Part shown: one piece after another, positions 1-15,500 of the stretch
How positions within the stretch are numbered: position 1 is the stretch's first letter
Layout of the letters: the number at the start of each line of letters is the position of its first letter
From: Panonychus citri
Lineage: Eukaryota > Arthropoda > Arachnida > Trombidiformes > Tetranychidae
Reading direction: 5' to 3'
Length of the DNA stretch: 64,000 nucleotides
Assembly: GCF_014898815.1 (NCBI RefSeq)
Contig: NW_026515546.1
Coordinates: 1,474,501 to 1,538,500, forward strand
Program-made: the position numbers and the translations under genes
Notes under the pieces: generated by a model
What the model was told of the DNA's origin: nothing
Database searches by the model: none
Seen by the model: only the letters and a program-made list of their open reading frames with translations

Positions 1-104
1 AGATGATAATAATATCAGATGATAAGTGCGACATTACCGACAATTGATGATAGTTAAAGGTTATCAAAAGTAAATCAATGAACTACCTGGGCCATAGGAT
101 ATTG

Positions 105-105
<1 letters not shown>

Positions 106-133
<28 letters not shown>
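106..133. repeat. (GA)n microsatellite
   Basis: Uninterrupted GA dinucleotide run, the first of many GA/CT runs in the window. Confidence 0.95.
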
Positions 134-136
<3 letters not shown>

Positions 137-2667
137 TGACTCACCTTGATTCATTTTTACACTTTGAGAACCGGAAATAGTATTTATTGTAGCAGGTAAA
201 AGATATCATAAGATTCAAGGTGGGCCAAAAAATTGATTGTTGACAAAAAAAACGCTACAAGATGAGTATATCTTTAGTTAGAGTTTAAAATTGACTGATT
301 TTTTGTTTGTCATTTGGCCTCAAAAGCTTAAATATATTATTTATAATCAATCGTGTGTTTTGTAGCCTGGAACTGGAAGAAATCAACTAATTATAATCAA
401 ACAAAACAATCAACGGTTCAGCTGATTCATTTTTCAAAGTAAACATGATAAATTTCATCACAATATAAACGCAACTCACAATTACATATTCATAACAATT
501 AACTAATTGTGTACAAACATGTTTTACTTTTGTTTTACCTTAATAATATGTAATTAAAATTATGCTTTTTCATCAATTGTTTCTAAATCAATTTTTGATT
601 AACTATCCTGTTGTCATTTAGTGATCATCTTAATGACACTTTAATCAATCAACTAACAATTCAATAAAGATAATGGTTAATTATGACTTAATTGTTACTC
701 TAACCATTAAGTTAATTACAACTAACTAGATTTGTTAGTGTGCGAGTGTGTGTGTTATTTGCTTTTGCACTTAATTAAATGGTAAACAATTAACCTGCAA
801 AATTGTCAACTTAATTGTTTAGATGCACAAAGTGAAACAATTGAACCGAGTAAGCTGATAACAGGTATTAAGATGATAAGCTTTTGCACTGAGAGAGAGA
901 GAGAGACACAGAAAGAGAGAGAGAGAGAGAAAGAAAGAGAGAGCCATTGGTCAAGCCATCCTGTTGAATTTGAATCAGAGAAACATAAGAAAATGGAAAC
1001 TCTTGAACTGGACAGAAAAGGATTAGTGACCAAATGGATGACCAGTAGAAGAAGCAAAAAACAAACCTACCAATCACTCCCAATTGATTAAAACATTTAA
1101 CAGTCACAAAATCCTCAGGTTAAAGTTTAAATTTTAGATTTTAGATGAATAGTTTTTTTCTTGTTCATTACAAAGTCCAGTCTTTGAGAGCCTTTGAAAC
1201 TTGACCACTACAATTATATTAACCAAATTATCAACAGCAATTATGTCAGAAACTGCAAATTGAAGGTTTAATGATAACGTTGCAACCTTTTTATTGACTC
1301 TAAATCAACCGGCATTTAACTCTATTAACTTAAATCATTCCTACAGATCCTCTGGTAAATGTTACCTTTATTTTTTGTTTTTTTTTGTTGCCTTCTTCAA
1401 GGGGTCAACCAGGTAATCCAATGAAAATTTAACTCATAATGACCACGATCATGCGATGAGAGTGAGAGAGATGTATTAATTTCACACCTTAATTGTTACC
1501 TTTCAATTCATCAATGAACATAATGTTTTTGTGGTTTGCAAGAAAAGTTGCCAAACCAAAATATTATCATTACATTTACCTTGTTTTTTGTTGTTTCTCA
1601 ACTTTGACCCCTTCAAATGAGGATAACAACAACTAAAAGAGGTAGAGGTCAATCAGTGAGAGAGAAAGAGTGAGAGAGAGTGAGAGGCAATGATGTGTCA
1701 ATATAATTTGTAGTAATAGGTTAATCTTATCTTCATCTGATCATCATCATTATATTTTTTTTCGTCCATTTCTTTCCCTTGATATTAGGACAATTTCCGG
1801 CGGTCAGTTTTTACCAATTTTCTGTTCTAATTGTATATAAGTGATAATCGATAATGATGATGTTACTATATTATGATTATCTATTTTAACCTTTTCTCTC
1901 TCTCTCTCTCTCACTCTTCCTCTCAGTGAGCTTTTATTAAAAGGTCAACGTTTTCTTTACGAAATAGTTTTTCCTCTGTTCGAATTTTTTTTTTCGAGGT
2001 TGACCAACCAACCCGTCAATTGACCAACGGTCACTAGATTATTATTACTTTTTCAGTCTGTTGTTGTTAAAATAATAATAAAAAAAGAGCCAATAGTTTA
2101 ATGATAATGATTGATAAACTATTTCTTTACATTTAGTATCTGTTAACAAACGGTTATTATTATTGACCATTGGTCAAGTTGAACATGTTATTGTTTTTCA
2201 ACTAATGAAGACTTCAAAGTTTATGATAAACATTTAAAACTCATCAATTACTTGATTGTTAATCTGATCTACATAATTATCATCATCATCATCATTTGAT
2301 TACATTACAAAATAATTACAAAGTTTTTTTTTTACAATTTTCCCAACAGCTAATGATGATGAAAGATTTGAAATTAAATTAATTATCCTAATAACTGTCA
2401 ATTGTGAAGGATAACTTAATTTAGGAATAATAATAATTTGTTTAATTAAGTGAATTAAACAAGTACGAAAACTGATTACCTGGTTTTGTAACTTTTAAAT
2501 TGTTAAAATCATGATTTAAGGAAGGGAAAAGGTTGACAGAAATTAGTAAATTGTATTTTCTGACTTACTTTTTTTCCTTGGTTTCTATTAATTTAAATTG
2601 TCATCTAACCTTGATAATTGATGCTGATGACTTTTAAATACATGATAATGATGAGAAATGGACATTT

Positions 2668-2673
2668 GATGAC

Positions 2674-2706
<33 letters not shown>

Positions 2707-2728
2707 GGTGGAGGTGGAGGTGGAGGCA
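2668..2728. repeat. Compound (GAT)n-(GGTGGA)n microsatellite
   Basis: A GAT trinucleotide array passes directly into repeats of GGTGGA/GGAGGT. On the minus strand it would read as poly-His then His-Leu, which explains the poly-His open frame here. No other evidence supports coding. Confidence 0.9.
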
Positions 2729-5500
2729 ATTTGTTGATGGAAACCGATTCGTTTCTGTTGAATGAAAAAGTCTAATTAACATGCATTAAATAGTAACAAT
2801 CAAGAGCAATCAGTCTTTTCTCAAGTTAATTTCTCTTAAATAGTCGCTTAATTAAAGGATGATTAAGTTTCTCTCTTGATTGTTGTGAAAGTTACAACTA
2901 TCAAATCTAATTTGATTACCATACATTGGTCACAATAATACAATAAACTGGTGGTCATTTTGATTCAGATTGACCAATGTCTTTGGGTTTACATAATAAT
3001 AATATTAAAGACTAAATTGTTTTCTCTCAATCATCATTAACTAACAACAATCAACTCATCATGTATATACATATATATATCTATCTAATCATCGTCTTCA
3101 TTGTCAACCAACAATTAGATTTAATGATGAGACAATTAGGAAGTCAAATTACTTTAATATAAAATAGTAACCCTGACAATTTAAAAAGCTAATTAAATTC
3201 AAGGCTCGTTTAACTTAAAGGGAAGTTAAATCATCATCTTGATCATCGTATTAATCTTGAAACATTGGACTTAATTTCCAGTCAATTAATGTCCAATTGA
3301 AAGACAATAATATAATAATAATTAAGATGATGATGATAATGATGATGATTAACAATTAAACAAAGTGTAAGTTTACTTACTGTATATTATGTTCACAGGA
3401 CAATCAATTGGGAATAGTTTAATTACTTTGAATGTTTGAAATTTAATCTGTTTGAAATTTTTTTTTTCTTGAAAAAAAAAAGTTCATCAAGTATTCATAT
3501 TGACAGTTGTTGACATGATGATGATGATGAAAATGTTTTCAATTTTGTCCTCACAATCAACAACAATCAATTGATGACAACCAACCTGTCAACAAGTGTA
3601 AACAATCACCGTTAACTTGATAATTTACAATTAGTATTGGTCATCTCATCTTCATCCTCATCATTTTAGTTAATGATCCTCTTGATCAACAAAATAACAA
3701 ATATAAAAAGGACAAACAAACAAATAATAAAAAACAGGTAAAAAAATTGGTGACATTTTTTTTTCTAGGGCTAATAGGATGATAAGATGATGAGATGACC
3801 AATGATGGTGTAAGATGACCATTGATTGATATGGACAAAGGTGATTATATTAACAATAATTGTTGGGAAAAAAACATTCATGGGAATTTGATTCATTATC
3901 TTATTGGTAATTAAGTGATCCTTTGGTATAGTAAACAGAGGGGAAAAGGAGATGTCAGATTATTGTGTGTATATGTACACATTAAGTGACCATTGGTCAA
4001 GCAATCTCACTGATAAACTATGTTACCAACTATTTGACTGTGAAAACAAACTGATAACAATTGTTTTTTTTTCATTTGTCAACATAAAAGGAAGGTAACT
4101 TCAAGTATAACAAGAAAAATTGTCTCTCTCCAGGTAAAAACATTTCCAACGACAATTTTAAACCTGACCAAACTTGACCATTTCTTACCTGTTGTTTACC
4201 TTAATTTGGGTTGATATCATTGTCGTTTTTTTTATCATCCCTTTCTTGACTCTAAAAGCATCATCATCATCATCATTAATCCACTTTAACTGAGCAAAAA
4301 GTTAATGATTAAAGAGTTACCCTAATCCATTGAATAGTTTGTAAGGTAAAATGAGTTTATTTTGTTTTCTTACCTTGATTTTTGAAGATGATGCTACTTG
4401 TCAAAACATTTTCACTTCTCCAGGTAGATAATTTAGTTAATCATAGTGATATAATTAGTGTTGATTGTTGGTAATGTTTTTCCATTGATCAATTGCTGCC
4501 TTTTTGCTTCATCGTCTATTACAATCAATATATCTAATACACGTATGGTCAAGTTATTATAATGTCGGTTCGGCTTTTTTTTTCATGTGCCAGGTAAATT
4601 ACAATGGACACACAATGTTGATGTTGTTTTTTTGTTGGAGAAAAGTTTTATTTTTTTATTTTCCTTGAAAACTTTTTGCAAAAAGCTGGGAAAACATTTA
4701 GTGTTACCTTAAAGGTCAACTAATGGTCATTGTGACACTGGTAATTTTTACCTCTCCTTTACCTTTCCTCAGTTAAATTACATGTTACCTGGTCAGTTTT
4801 TATAACAGGTAGATAATAATAACAATGATGCTGATGGACTATCAGTTGGTCAAACTTTAACCTTACTTATGATAATTTCTGTTATTGATAAGTTTTTTTT
4901 GAGTACTCATTTTTATCCTTTCAAATTGAGATATCGACATGAATCAGTTTTTGGTGACCTTTGGTTGAGTAAAAATAAAAGAGGAATCAGCAAAAAGGAT
5001 TTCAAGTTGACCAGTAATGAAATTGTAGTGTCCATCCAAACAGGTATATGGTCAGTCTCTTGGGAGTTTTGAGTGGAAAGGTAATAGATGAAAGGTGGTA
5101 AATCAAAGAGCCTAAAGAAAGAGTTGACCAGGGCAAAGATGGAAGAAAATTTTCTATACTGACCATTTGACCATCAAAATAACAGGCAAATTTCCCCTCT
5201 CTCTTTCTCTCTCTATCTCTTTCTTCAGATTTAATGGACATCTCATGAGATTTGATTCCAGTAGAAAATTTAAAATTAGATTTACCTTTCAAGTTATCAT
5301 GTTAATCATCAATCTTCATGTGATACAAATTCTGGAAATCATCTGAATGACCACATGGGAAATGACCAATTGAATTTGAATTCATTCATCTCTCTCTCTC
5401 TCTCTCTCTCTCTGCTCTCTATTTAAATGAAAACTAATTTAAACAAAATTTTCACTGTAAATTGTGATGATTAAATTGATAATGATTCCCATGATAGGGC

Positions 5501-8500
5501 AACTGGATCGTATTTAAGTTAAATGAAACTAATTGAAATTTTCAAAGGTCAATCAAGGTTTTTATTAACTGTTGTTGTTGTTGTTTTTCACAATTAACTT
5601 ATTTATAAATATAATCTTATATGTACTTTGATTGCTTGTTGATTAACTTCCCATGAGAAGTTAATTTATCCTCAGTTAATTATCATGATGATTGGACCAA
5701 TCAAATGAAAAGTAATCTCGATTATCTTGGTTCCAATTCACCAATCAAAAGGTTTACTACAAAAAACGATGATTAAAATAACGGGATTTTTTTTCATCAT
5801 CATGATCTTCATCTTGATTATCACAATTAACTTGGTCAATGCTGTTGATCAATTAACTGTTAATGGGCTGCAATAAATATTTCATAGGGGAAAACATTAA
5901 CAACGATAATGTAATTGATTCAGAATCAAGTGAATCAACTGAATCACCATGGTTATTATTACCTGAACATTAATCTAACAGTAATTCCCATTTGATTAGT
6001 TGAATAAACTTTTCATTTAATTAAATCAAACAAAAACCAACCCAATAGGTGATTAATGTTATATATCTTGTTTCCAGTTGCAATTAATCAATTCAATCAT
6101 CGTTGATTATCATCAACAACCAAAATAATAACCATCATCTTGTTATTATTATTATCATTTGTGAGATGATAATGATGATAAAGATGAGTACAAATTGCAG
6201 ATACAAGATTAATTTTCATCAATTAAGTAAAGTTACTTTGTTACTATTAGATTATCAATGTGATTAAAGGGGAGAAAGAGTTGACACAATTACTCCTCCC
6301 AATGTAATATATCAACAAAGAGAGCGGAAGAATATCATTCAAATGGGTCGATTGATTACTTCCGGTTAATTTAAGATCATCAATGATGACAATTAGCGAT
6401 ATTAAGAAAAGTAAAACAAGTTAACAATATCAATTAACCAACAAAAAAAAAGAGATGACATATCAATTCAACCTCCTTATTAAATTGAACCCTTTCCATG
6501 TTAATGTTAATCTCATTCATTCAGGGTAATCATAAGCTTCCCTTGTAATTTACTTTAATCATAATCAACAAATTACCTTTAATTTGATTTGATTGATTAC
6601 CTACTACTCGTACTGATAACTTTAACGATATGTATACATACAATTTAAGCTAATTGTTGCCAATTTAAATCAATTATCATGGTGACAAAATTTACATGAA
6701 TGTGTTTCCATCAAGTTTAATAACAATAACAATCATGATAATATAATATGAATATGAATATCTAATCATGATCCCATTTTCAAGTGATTAGTTTAATTGT
6801 AAGCTTAAATATTATTTGATTAGAGTAGTAGTATAATTGTAAAATCAATTGATTTCTGAATGATGACCAATGGTCAAGCAATATGATTATATAACTACTG
6901 TGTATAAGAAAACCCATCAATCATGAAATATGAAACCCGATTATTATCAAATTTTTTGCTTCTCCAATTGTTGCAATCAATTTCTTATAGATACAGAAAT
7001 TCAGTTCTAATTCAATTCTGTAGAGATGAGTTTTTATTATTATTATTATTATTATCATCATGAATCTGATTTCATTTTTTTTTCTTACTGTTCATTGAAA
7101 AATTCAGGACCAAAAATTGAACTTTTATATATTTAAAAAGTGCTCATATTAATGATAATAATAATAATAATTTCCAAATATTATTATCAATTTTATTGAT
7201 TAAATACAGATAATCAAGTTGAAATTTTAATTGTCAATTGGCTGTAACATTGTGCTTGGATAATCATTATCGCAAAACTATCATTATCATGATAATTATT
7301 TTTGATTATTATCATTAATATGATTACGATTGTCATTAATATATATCATCTGATACAATTTTTGGTCAATCATCTTATTGCCTGTTATCGGTAATTTAAA
7401 TTTCATCATTTACTGAACCAATTTAATTTCAATCATGATAATATACAATCATCATCATCATCATCATCATGTGTAGCAATCAATTTATTTGATAATTATC
7501 ATCATTATTCAATGTAAAAAAAAACTTAAATAATTTTTTCATTTTCACCATCAAATGTTGTTATTAATTTTAAATCATTAACAATTTACTAATTAATAGT
7601 AAGTTTTTGCTATACTATTTAACATTACCACCCACAATTTATTGTCCCCTCCTTTGATTGACCACTTTGGGCAGTTGATTAATCTAATTGTTTGAGTAAT
7701 TGTTATAAAGTATCACCTTTATTAAATCAATTCTGTTGTTAACTGATTGCTTATTGTTATTAATTGTGATGATGATGATGATGATTGGACAGTTAATTTT
7801 TATCAATGGTCAGTTGAATGGTCAGTTGATGTGAATAAAAAAAGGAGATGATATTTTTCCGGTTTCAAGTTTTCTTTTCAAAGCAAATGGTCAAGCAATC
7901 ATGATGATGATGATGATGATGATGATGGTGAAACTAATGGTGATGGTCAAGAAGAAAAAATTTCTCGGACATTTTGATGGTTTACTTGAAAAGGAAATGA
8001 GCTAATCCTTTTGCTTGACCAATGAAAAAAAGCATTATCATCAAAGTAATATTATTGTCATTGATATAATTGAATGCATAATTGATTATAATGATGATGA
8101 TGATGATGATGATGATAACGGTCAGTTAATCTGAAATTGAAGATGACAATAAATAAACAAAGATGATGAGCCTCTAATGAAGGGAGAAGAAGCAAAAAGA
8201 AATTATCATCTTGTATCAACTTGTTGACATGTGAATGACCATTGGTCAGTCGGTGATGTTGATGTTGTTGTTAAGATATTACATTTAGATCATCAATCAA
8301 AAGTTATCAATGAAAAAGTCAGAAAATTAATCTTTACATAATCATTAGTTGACAGTTAATCATTGAAGGATTAACATCAATTACTATTCAACAATTTACT
8401 CAATCAATTTGATTTGAGAAAATCATTAAACATCCAGAGACAATATTTCCGGTTCCGATATTATTTTTTTTCTTTCAACAGTAAATATAATAATATAGTT

Positions 8501-11500
8501 CAAAGGTCAGAATTGTCAAAAACTGTAACAATTTAAATTCATATTATATGTAACAATTATCTTTCATTACTATTGTTAAAGTTGTGATAACAGTTTAAGT
8601 GGTCAGTTAATGGTTGATACTGTGGTCAGAACCTTATGTTTGATCAAATCAATTGTTAGTTATCATTTAAATTGCTTCACTCGGTCAATCGTTACAATTA
8701 ACATGGCTAATGATGAAACTGATTAGATTAACTTAGCCAATTGAAATTAGAAACTCAATTGTTGTCAAACAAAACACAATTAAACCACGTGCTAACCATA
8801 GGATAATAATAGTGACATTTTCAAATGAAATTTTCATCTCCACTGACCAATCATAATGATTATTTTCATTGGAAATCAAATTATCATCATATCACAATCA
8901 ACTTTGATTCTAATACAATTAAAAAGGTACAACTTAATTTTCCTCTTTTTCTCTCTGTGTGTCTGTCAATTGAAATTAAATTAACTTGATTAATATACTG
9001 AAAATCCACTGGATTTATAATGTGATTTGTACGTTGAGACACATTATTAATCAAATTTGGTGTTAATAATCTTGATGATTAAGATGATTAACTTATCTTC
9101 TTCTATAAAATGATGAAATTAATCTGAGTTGATGATGAGAAAAAGGTTCCTATGAGATATTTCAATTCATTTTGATAGGAAACTGTTACTCAATGATTAA
9201 AGATGATTATCTCTTTTTCACAACCAATTTATCATCTTCAATGTTAAATTGATATTCAACAACGATAACAATCAAGGGTTGATGATGATGATGATGATCG
9301 GGAAAATGATGATGAATCTTACAATAAGTAAAAGCCACAATTCAATATAAAGATTCAATTGGTTTCAAATCTAACCTCAAAAAGAAAACATTTTTCACCA
9401 GATTATATGAAATTCATGGTTCATCCTTTCCGTCTCCTCCATCAATTTCCCATTCACTCTCTCACTCTCACTCTTACTCTCCCTCAACTTATCATCGTAT
9501 CTTCATCCCTCCTCTTTGAGTAATCTTTAAAAGGCCAATCATGTGTTATGATTTAAAGTATTGTCAAAATGGAGCAACTTCTTGATTTCCCTTGAAGAAA
9601 AAAAGTTTTACACCAAAAAAAAGTGAAAATGAAGAGATGAAGATGATAAGGAGATGAGGAGATGAGGATGCGGATGATGATAAGGAGATAAAATGATTTT
9701 AAGCGTAAGAATCAGGATATGATTGGATGTAAAGATGATCATAAATAGATGATCGATTTAACCGATGAAAGATTCATATTGAACTGAATTAAAATCATGG
9801 ATAGAAAGTGAATAAAACTATATAATAGATGATGGAAAATGATAAGGAGAATGTTTCTCTCTCTCTCTCTCTCTAATATAATAAATACATTTGTAATGTA
9901 TCATGATGATAATGTTTATATGGTGATTCTTATATTTATGAATAGATATGAATTTAAGTGAATTGTAAAGTTAACTTCATCTTCATCCTGATCCTACATT
10001 ATTATCATAGGATAATATTCATATGTATATGTTATATGAATGAGTTGACAATATTATTCAAATATGTAATATAACGGGAGGGTTCAAATTGAGAATGGTG
10101 AATTCAGAGTTTTGAACAATTCTGAAAATAAGAGAGAGAATCAAAAATAAATGTTATTCATCAAAGAAAGAAAAAGATATTCCAAATTCATATTCAATCC
10201 CTGTTATCGGTTGATATTATGTATTTGATAATCAATCTCATCAACAATTCAGATTCCAATTGAAAAATGTTTCATGTGTTTCAAACTGAATTAACATGAT
10301 TCTGATAAATTTTTACAACTGAACTTGGCTTTGTACAGTACATTGAAACCCCTATAATTGGTTTACCAAACAATTTACTAATTGTAATCAGTTAATCAAC
10401 TAAAATTACTTTTAATTATCAATCATATTACAATTAATCGTCAAGCAGATTGATAAGAGTGATTAAATTGTGATTAAAATGTAAAAAAGGTAATACAGAT
10501 AATTAAGGTTAACAAGATTAGTTAATTGCTACTTTAATTGTGCTAATCAATTGTAAATTTGGATCAAAATATTTCTCAATAATTAACAATTGATTAAAAA
10601 AAATCACTTGATTAATTATCTCAATAACATCTCAATACAAATGCTACAATTAACTTGTAGCAATAAGTTAATTTATTTATAATATAAATCATAATTAACT
10701 GAGTGTTTATCATTTTCAAATTACAGTTTTAATTATAATCAATTTTAAATTGTTCAAACCTGGTAAACTAATTGCAATCGGTTCAAATTTAATCACTACA
10801 ATAAACACCCATTGATATTGGTAAATTTAAAGTAAAATCAAACAATCAATTAACAATCAATTATCAGTTTACCATTGATCAATAATGGAAACAATTGTTT
10901 ACTCTTGATAATGATTAACACGGAAGCTGAAACCCAATCAGTCAAGATTAACATCAAATTGAAAAGATGATAATTAAAAGATTAATCTAAATCTGATCAG
11001 TTTACAATCAATATAAATTACCTATTTTCTTAATCATGATCATCAGTGAAACTTGTTATTTAGGTAAACCGATAAAACAACAAATATTAATACAACAAAT
11101 GTAATCACTTTTCAATCAATGTTTCATATCAAGATACATTACTATTTATTATCACGATGATTTAACATGAAATAAATTGATTGTTGGTTAACAATCAATT
11201 GATAGCGTGACCCAAGGTAAATGATTTACTATATTATATATGAACGTTGATTGAAATATATATATATTGGTTGATACTCGATGCTGACCAATAGTGACCA
11301 TTGAATTTTCCCATCTTCCGCCAATCATTTGGTTGGGATGAAAAAGTTTCCATCTCTTTTCAGTTGATACATTTGGTTAGAACTTTTTTTTCAGAACTTT
11401 TTAGTTTTCTTATTGAAACTTTTTCTTTCATTACAATTAGCACGCAACCATTTAATTCCTACAATTAAGGTGTGTGTTTGTGTGTGTGTGTGTACTCAAA

Positions 11501-12500
11501 GGTAAATGATTAACGCTCAGAATTGAAATTAACTCAGCTGATGAGCTCAATTAAAAGCTCATAAAATAGGAGGTGGTACTGATTGTGGCGGTGGTGGTGG
11601 TGGAGGGAGGGAAAATTTTGATAGGTGTGAATGGTTAATAATATCAAAAGTAAATATAATTAACTGTAAACGATTTGCTTTGATGATCATACAAAATTAG
11701 TTTCCACTCTGATCATCATTAGAGTTTAACCAAATCAATTAATTAACTACTGATCTTGTTGTTGTTGTTGTTGGTTAACGGCTTCTAACTGTTAATTGTT
11801 TACTGATTGTTATATAAAAAAGTTATTGATTATAGACAATTGAAAATAATATTAATAGATTTGAAATCGTTAATTGTGATATCATGTTAATCGCAATTGA
11901 ATTGTGATTAAAGTCAAAAGTTTGTGGTTGATTTTTTTTTACACTTTCAGTGAATTAACAATCAATTTTCATCTTTAAAAGTTACAATCAATCATCATTT
12001 TGATTGCTGGAGATCATGAGAAAATGTCATCAATCACCAATGGAGTTTTTTTTTATTTCTAAACCAAAGAGAAATAATAAAAAAAGTTCTGGAGAAAAAT
12101 ATAAATCAGAAAAGTTCATTGAAAGTCACTTCGAATCAGATAGATAACAAAAAAAAAGAAGAAAGAAAAATTCAGATAAATTGTGGAAAGTTCATTGAAA
12201 TGAGATTGAGAGATTATTCATTGGCTAACACTCCATAATCATGATGATCATCATTACAGTTAATCATTTGAAATTGAGTAATAGTTTATCAATAATTAAT
12301 AGGTAATAAAATGAAGATTATAATTGTTGATAATGATCAATGTTTTCATGTCAATGATTTGTGGTTAACAATTTTTACATCAAATTGTTGTTATTATAAC
12401 AATTGACACAATTACGTTAACTATGAGGTAGTGATGATGATGAGGATGATAAGAGCAATTGATAAGTCATTTTGCGGTGTTGGGTTTCAAACAAATCTTA
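5501..12500. other. Intergenic AT-rich DNA with ATG/CAT repeats, no gene seen
   Basis: This is AT-rich sequence dominated by variants of TTAATTG/CAATTAA and GATGATGAT. I find no splice-bounded open frame or recognisable protein. Trinucleotide arrays lie near 7029-7054 (ATT), 7449-7471 (CAT), 7905-7926 and 8091-8117 (GAT). A (GT)n run lies near 11468-11494. TGACC palindromes or half-palindromes occur at 6863-6882, 7885-7900 and 8235-8249. Confidence 0.6.
8091..8117. repeat. (ATG)n microsatellite
   Basis: Perfect ATG/GAT trinucleotide run in intergenic DNA. Confidence 0.9.
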
Positions 12501-15500
12501 TGTAATAGATGGAGGTGGAGGGTGGGACCATCGTAGAGAGAGAGAGAGAGAGAGAGAGAGGAGGGGGAGGTTTATTCATAAATATATGAAAGGTTGTTAA
12601 TAGATTAGCTGATATACCGTAAGAGGATTTTGATTGTTGATGCTCTTTACACATGGAAAGTACTCATTGAGATTGTCACACTTTATTATCACCAATGGAA
12701 GAGATGATCACTTATCATCCTCATCATCTCTTTTTTTATCTTCATCACTTTCATTTCTCTCTCTCTCTCTCTCTGCCTCTCTCTTGCTCTCTTGTTCCGT
12801 TCGTTTATTAAGCTTTTAAATCACAGGGAGTTACTTGTGATTCTTTCATTGATCTTCCATTGATTGAATGCTAATCACTAGAATAATAGTAATAATAATA
12901 AATGGCCTTCGAACCATTCGAGCAATTTATCCTTCTTTTTTTTGTACATTAGCAGAACCTTATGTGGCCTTGAAAACAGCTCTAGGGTCAACCAAGAGTA
13001 GATACAATAACTTGATCTAATTTAAGATAATTCGATTCGAGAGGAGAAAAAAAGAGAGAAAAGTTCTAATTCAAATTGTAAACATGTAAATATACATTAC
13101 GAAGTTTCATCCCAATGGAGGGTTAAATTAGATGCACGACCACATCAATAGATCAATTTGAATGATCATCTTCCTGTTTCAACTATAAATTGTATCAAAT
13201 TTGATGATTAAGATAAAAATCTTAATCCTCTCTAACAGTTGTAACCCTCCCAATTCTTGATGATTTACTGATCAACATTAATCGATTGGTAATTCAAATT
13301 GTTATTACGATAAAAGGTTTGAATGAAAATATTTTCCAAATGTTTTTATATAAGAAAAAACTTAATTCCAATGATTAAGTTGACACACGACCGTTAATCC
13401 ATTTCCTTATCATATCTTAATCTATAACGGATTAATAAACTGCTACCAATGAGTGTTTAATTGTAACAATTTTCTCTCTCTCTCATCATCATCAAAAGTG
13501 AATCAATTGCTCACAATTAAATCGTCAATTATCATCTCAAATTACTTTGAATATAAGCAACAACAATTTAATCCTTTAATCTTAATCCAGTTTCACAATA
13601 TCAACTTTTTTTATCAACACTTAATTTGTCATCACATGTAATCACAAATTCACACAAGGGTCTCTCTCTCTCTCTCTCTCTCTCAACAATTAACAATAGC
13701 CTCAGGATAAGTGAGAGAGAAATTTTCAAACGATTAACCTCCTAGAATTAATTAAACGTTGGCTAATTAATAAAATTACCACCCTGGATATACAGTGAGT
13801 GGGTGGAGGGTGATGCGTAATTGTAAATGATTGTAATTGTAGGGATAACAATTAACTTACACAATTTGAAACACCTTATAATTAAAGTTAATTGTGTCTA
13901 TTTATTTATATTTTTTACTTGTACCTGTTCAAATTGTGATTGTTATGCTTGGTTACAATTAACATTTGGTAATCATTTTTCAGGTCTACTGTCTGTTTCA
14001 ACAGAATCCTAATCATTTGGCTTAATTGTTGTTTTCTTCTTGAAATTGATTGTTAATTACTATGAGAGATTTATATATATTGTATAACTAAATTCTTAAT
14101 TCAATACAATTAACTAAATCATTGCAAATTTTTTTTTCTTTTGCTACTTTAATTCAGTTTTCCTCCTCCTCTTCCTCCCAATGTATTTAACTTGATTTGC
14201 AAACAGTGTGACTTTTGATTTACAATTAAACTTGAAAAACCATTGAGACCAATTTGACAATTACCAATGTTGATTGTTGATTATTATGATTAAAGTTGAT
14301 TACTTTTAATCACGCAATCAAAAAGTATACAAATAAATAGAGAGAGAGAGAGAGAGAAATTAACTATTGTAATGATAAAATAGATTCTATCTGAATACAA
14401 TATTAATAATGGTTTTAATGATGATGATGGTTAATCAACAATTAATATTAACTAGAATAACTATTTTCTATTGTGACAACAATTAAAGTTAATTATCAAT
14501 ATTTATCATCATCTTGTTGAAAGCTTTTTCCGTTTCTGTTGTTCAACAATTAACTGATTATTATTGTTGCAATAAAATCCGATAATTTTAGGCTATAAAT
14601 AGTAATTAGAATGAGCAATTAATTATTAATCATAATTAGCAAATTAATTGATCTCGTTTTCAATTTCATCAAAAGTTTCGAGATGATGATTTATAATAAA
14701 TCAACAAAAATCAATAAATAGTAACAGTTTTTGGTTAATTGTCTCATATTTGGGAAAGTTAATTGTTTAAAATCATGATACCAATTAAGATTAACTTGTT
14801 TGAAAACCTCAACCTCTCCTAATCCAATTGATTATTAAGTTAATTGTGATAATCGTTAATTATGTTTAATCAACCTTATTATTATGATTAACGATTAAAA
14901 CTTTCAATCACTTTTCTTGATTGCAACGTTTTTTTAAAAATATCATCTTGTTGACAATTTAAATTGTAAGCAAGGGGGATAACAATTAACTTTTTAACAC
15001 CAAGACAATTAAACTTAATTAACAATACACATATATGAGATAAGTGATTAATTGTGATCAGGTTATTAATCAATTAGAATTGATGAAAATCGTCAATTAA
15101 CTAAATTAAGTTGGAAGGGGAAAAAATCAAGGTAAATGATTAATTAATGATAATTATATTTGTTGGAAAACAAAATTCAAAGGTAAACAATAAAAGTCAA
15201 CAAACTGATTATTATGAATTAAATTAAATTCAATAATAACAATAATCGTAATCACTTTTGATAATAATAGAGTTAATAACAATAGTAAATACAGAGAGAG
15301 AGTGGTAATTGTATTTTACCACCACAATCAAAACCCACCCTCAATTTACACCCTCAATTGTGATTAAATTGTTATATTATTTTCATCATAGAGATACAAT
15401 CAAATTAAATTGATGAATGTAACTTTTTTCATTATTTAATTTCCTAATAAAATGATCAATCAATTTAAAGCTAAATTAAAAATCCATTTAAATATTACAA

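Larger units (their letters stand above)
1..5500. other. Intergenic AT-rich DNA, no gene seen
   Basis: No reading frame here looks coding. The open stretches come from (GA)n/(CT)n runs, such as 873-1091, or from (GAT)n read as poly-His on the minus strand near 2670-2728. One non-repetitive open stretch at 4875-5072 shows no recognisable domain. Microsatellites lie at 106-133, 885-943, 1893-1912, 2668-2728 and 5389-5413. Palindromic TGACC-type motifs occur at 2163-2177 and 3986-4000. Enhancers for the downstream homeobox genes could lie here, but nothing in the sequence proves it. Confidence 0.6.

Noticed and set aside
806..1107. Overlapping open frames on both strands rich in Ser/Leu or Arg/Glu
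   Set aside because: They are translations of a GA/CT microsatellite with no splice sites or domain.
2588..2782. Minus-strand poly-His frame
   Set aside because: Produced by the (GAT)n array and lacks any other coding sign.
4869..5292. Overlapping frames on both strands without strong repeats
   Set aside because: No recognisable domain, no convincing splice pairing, and the minus frame includes a CT run.
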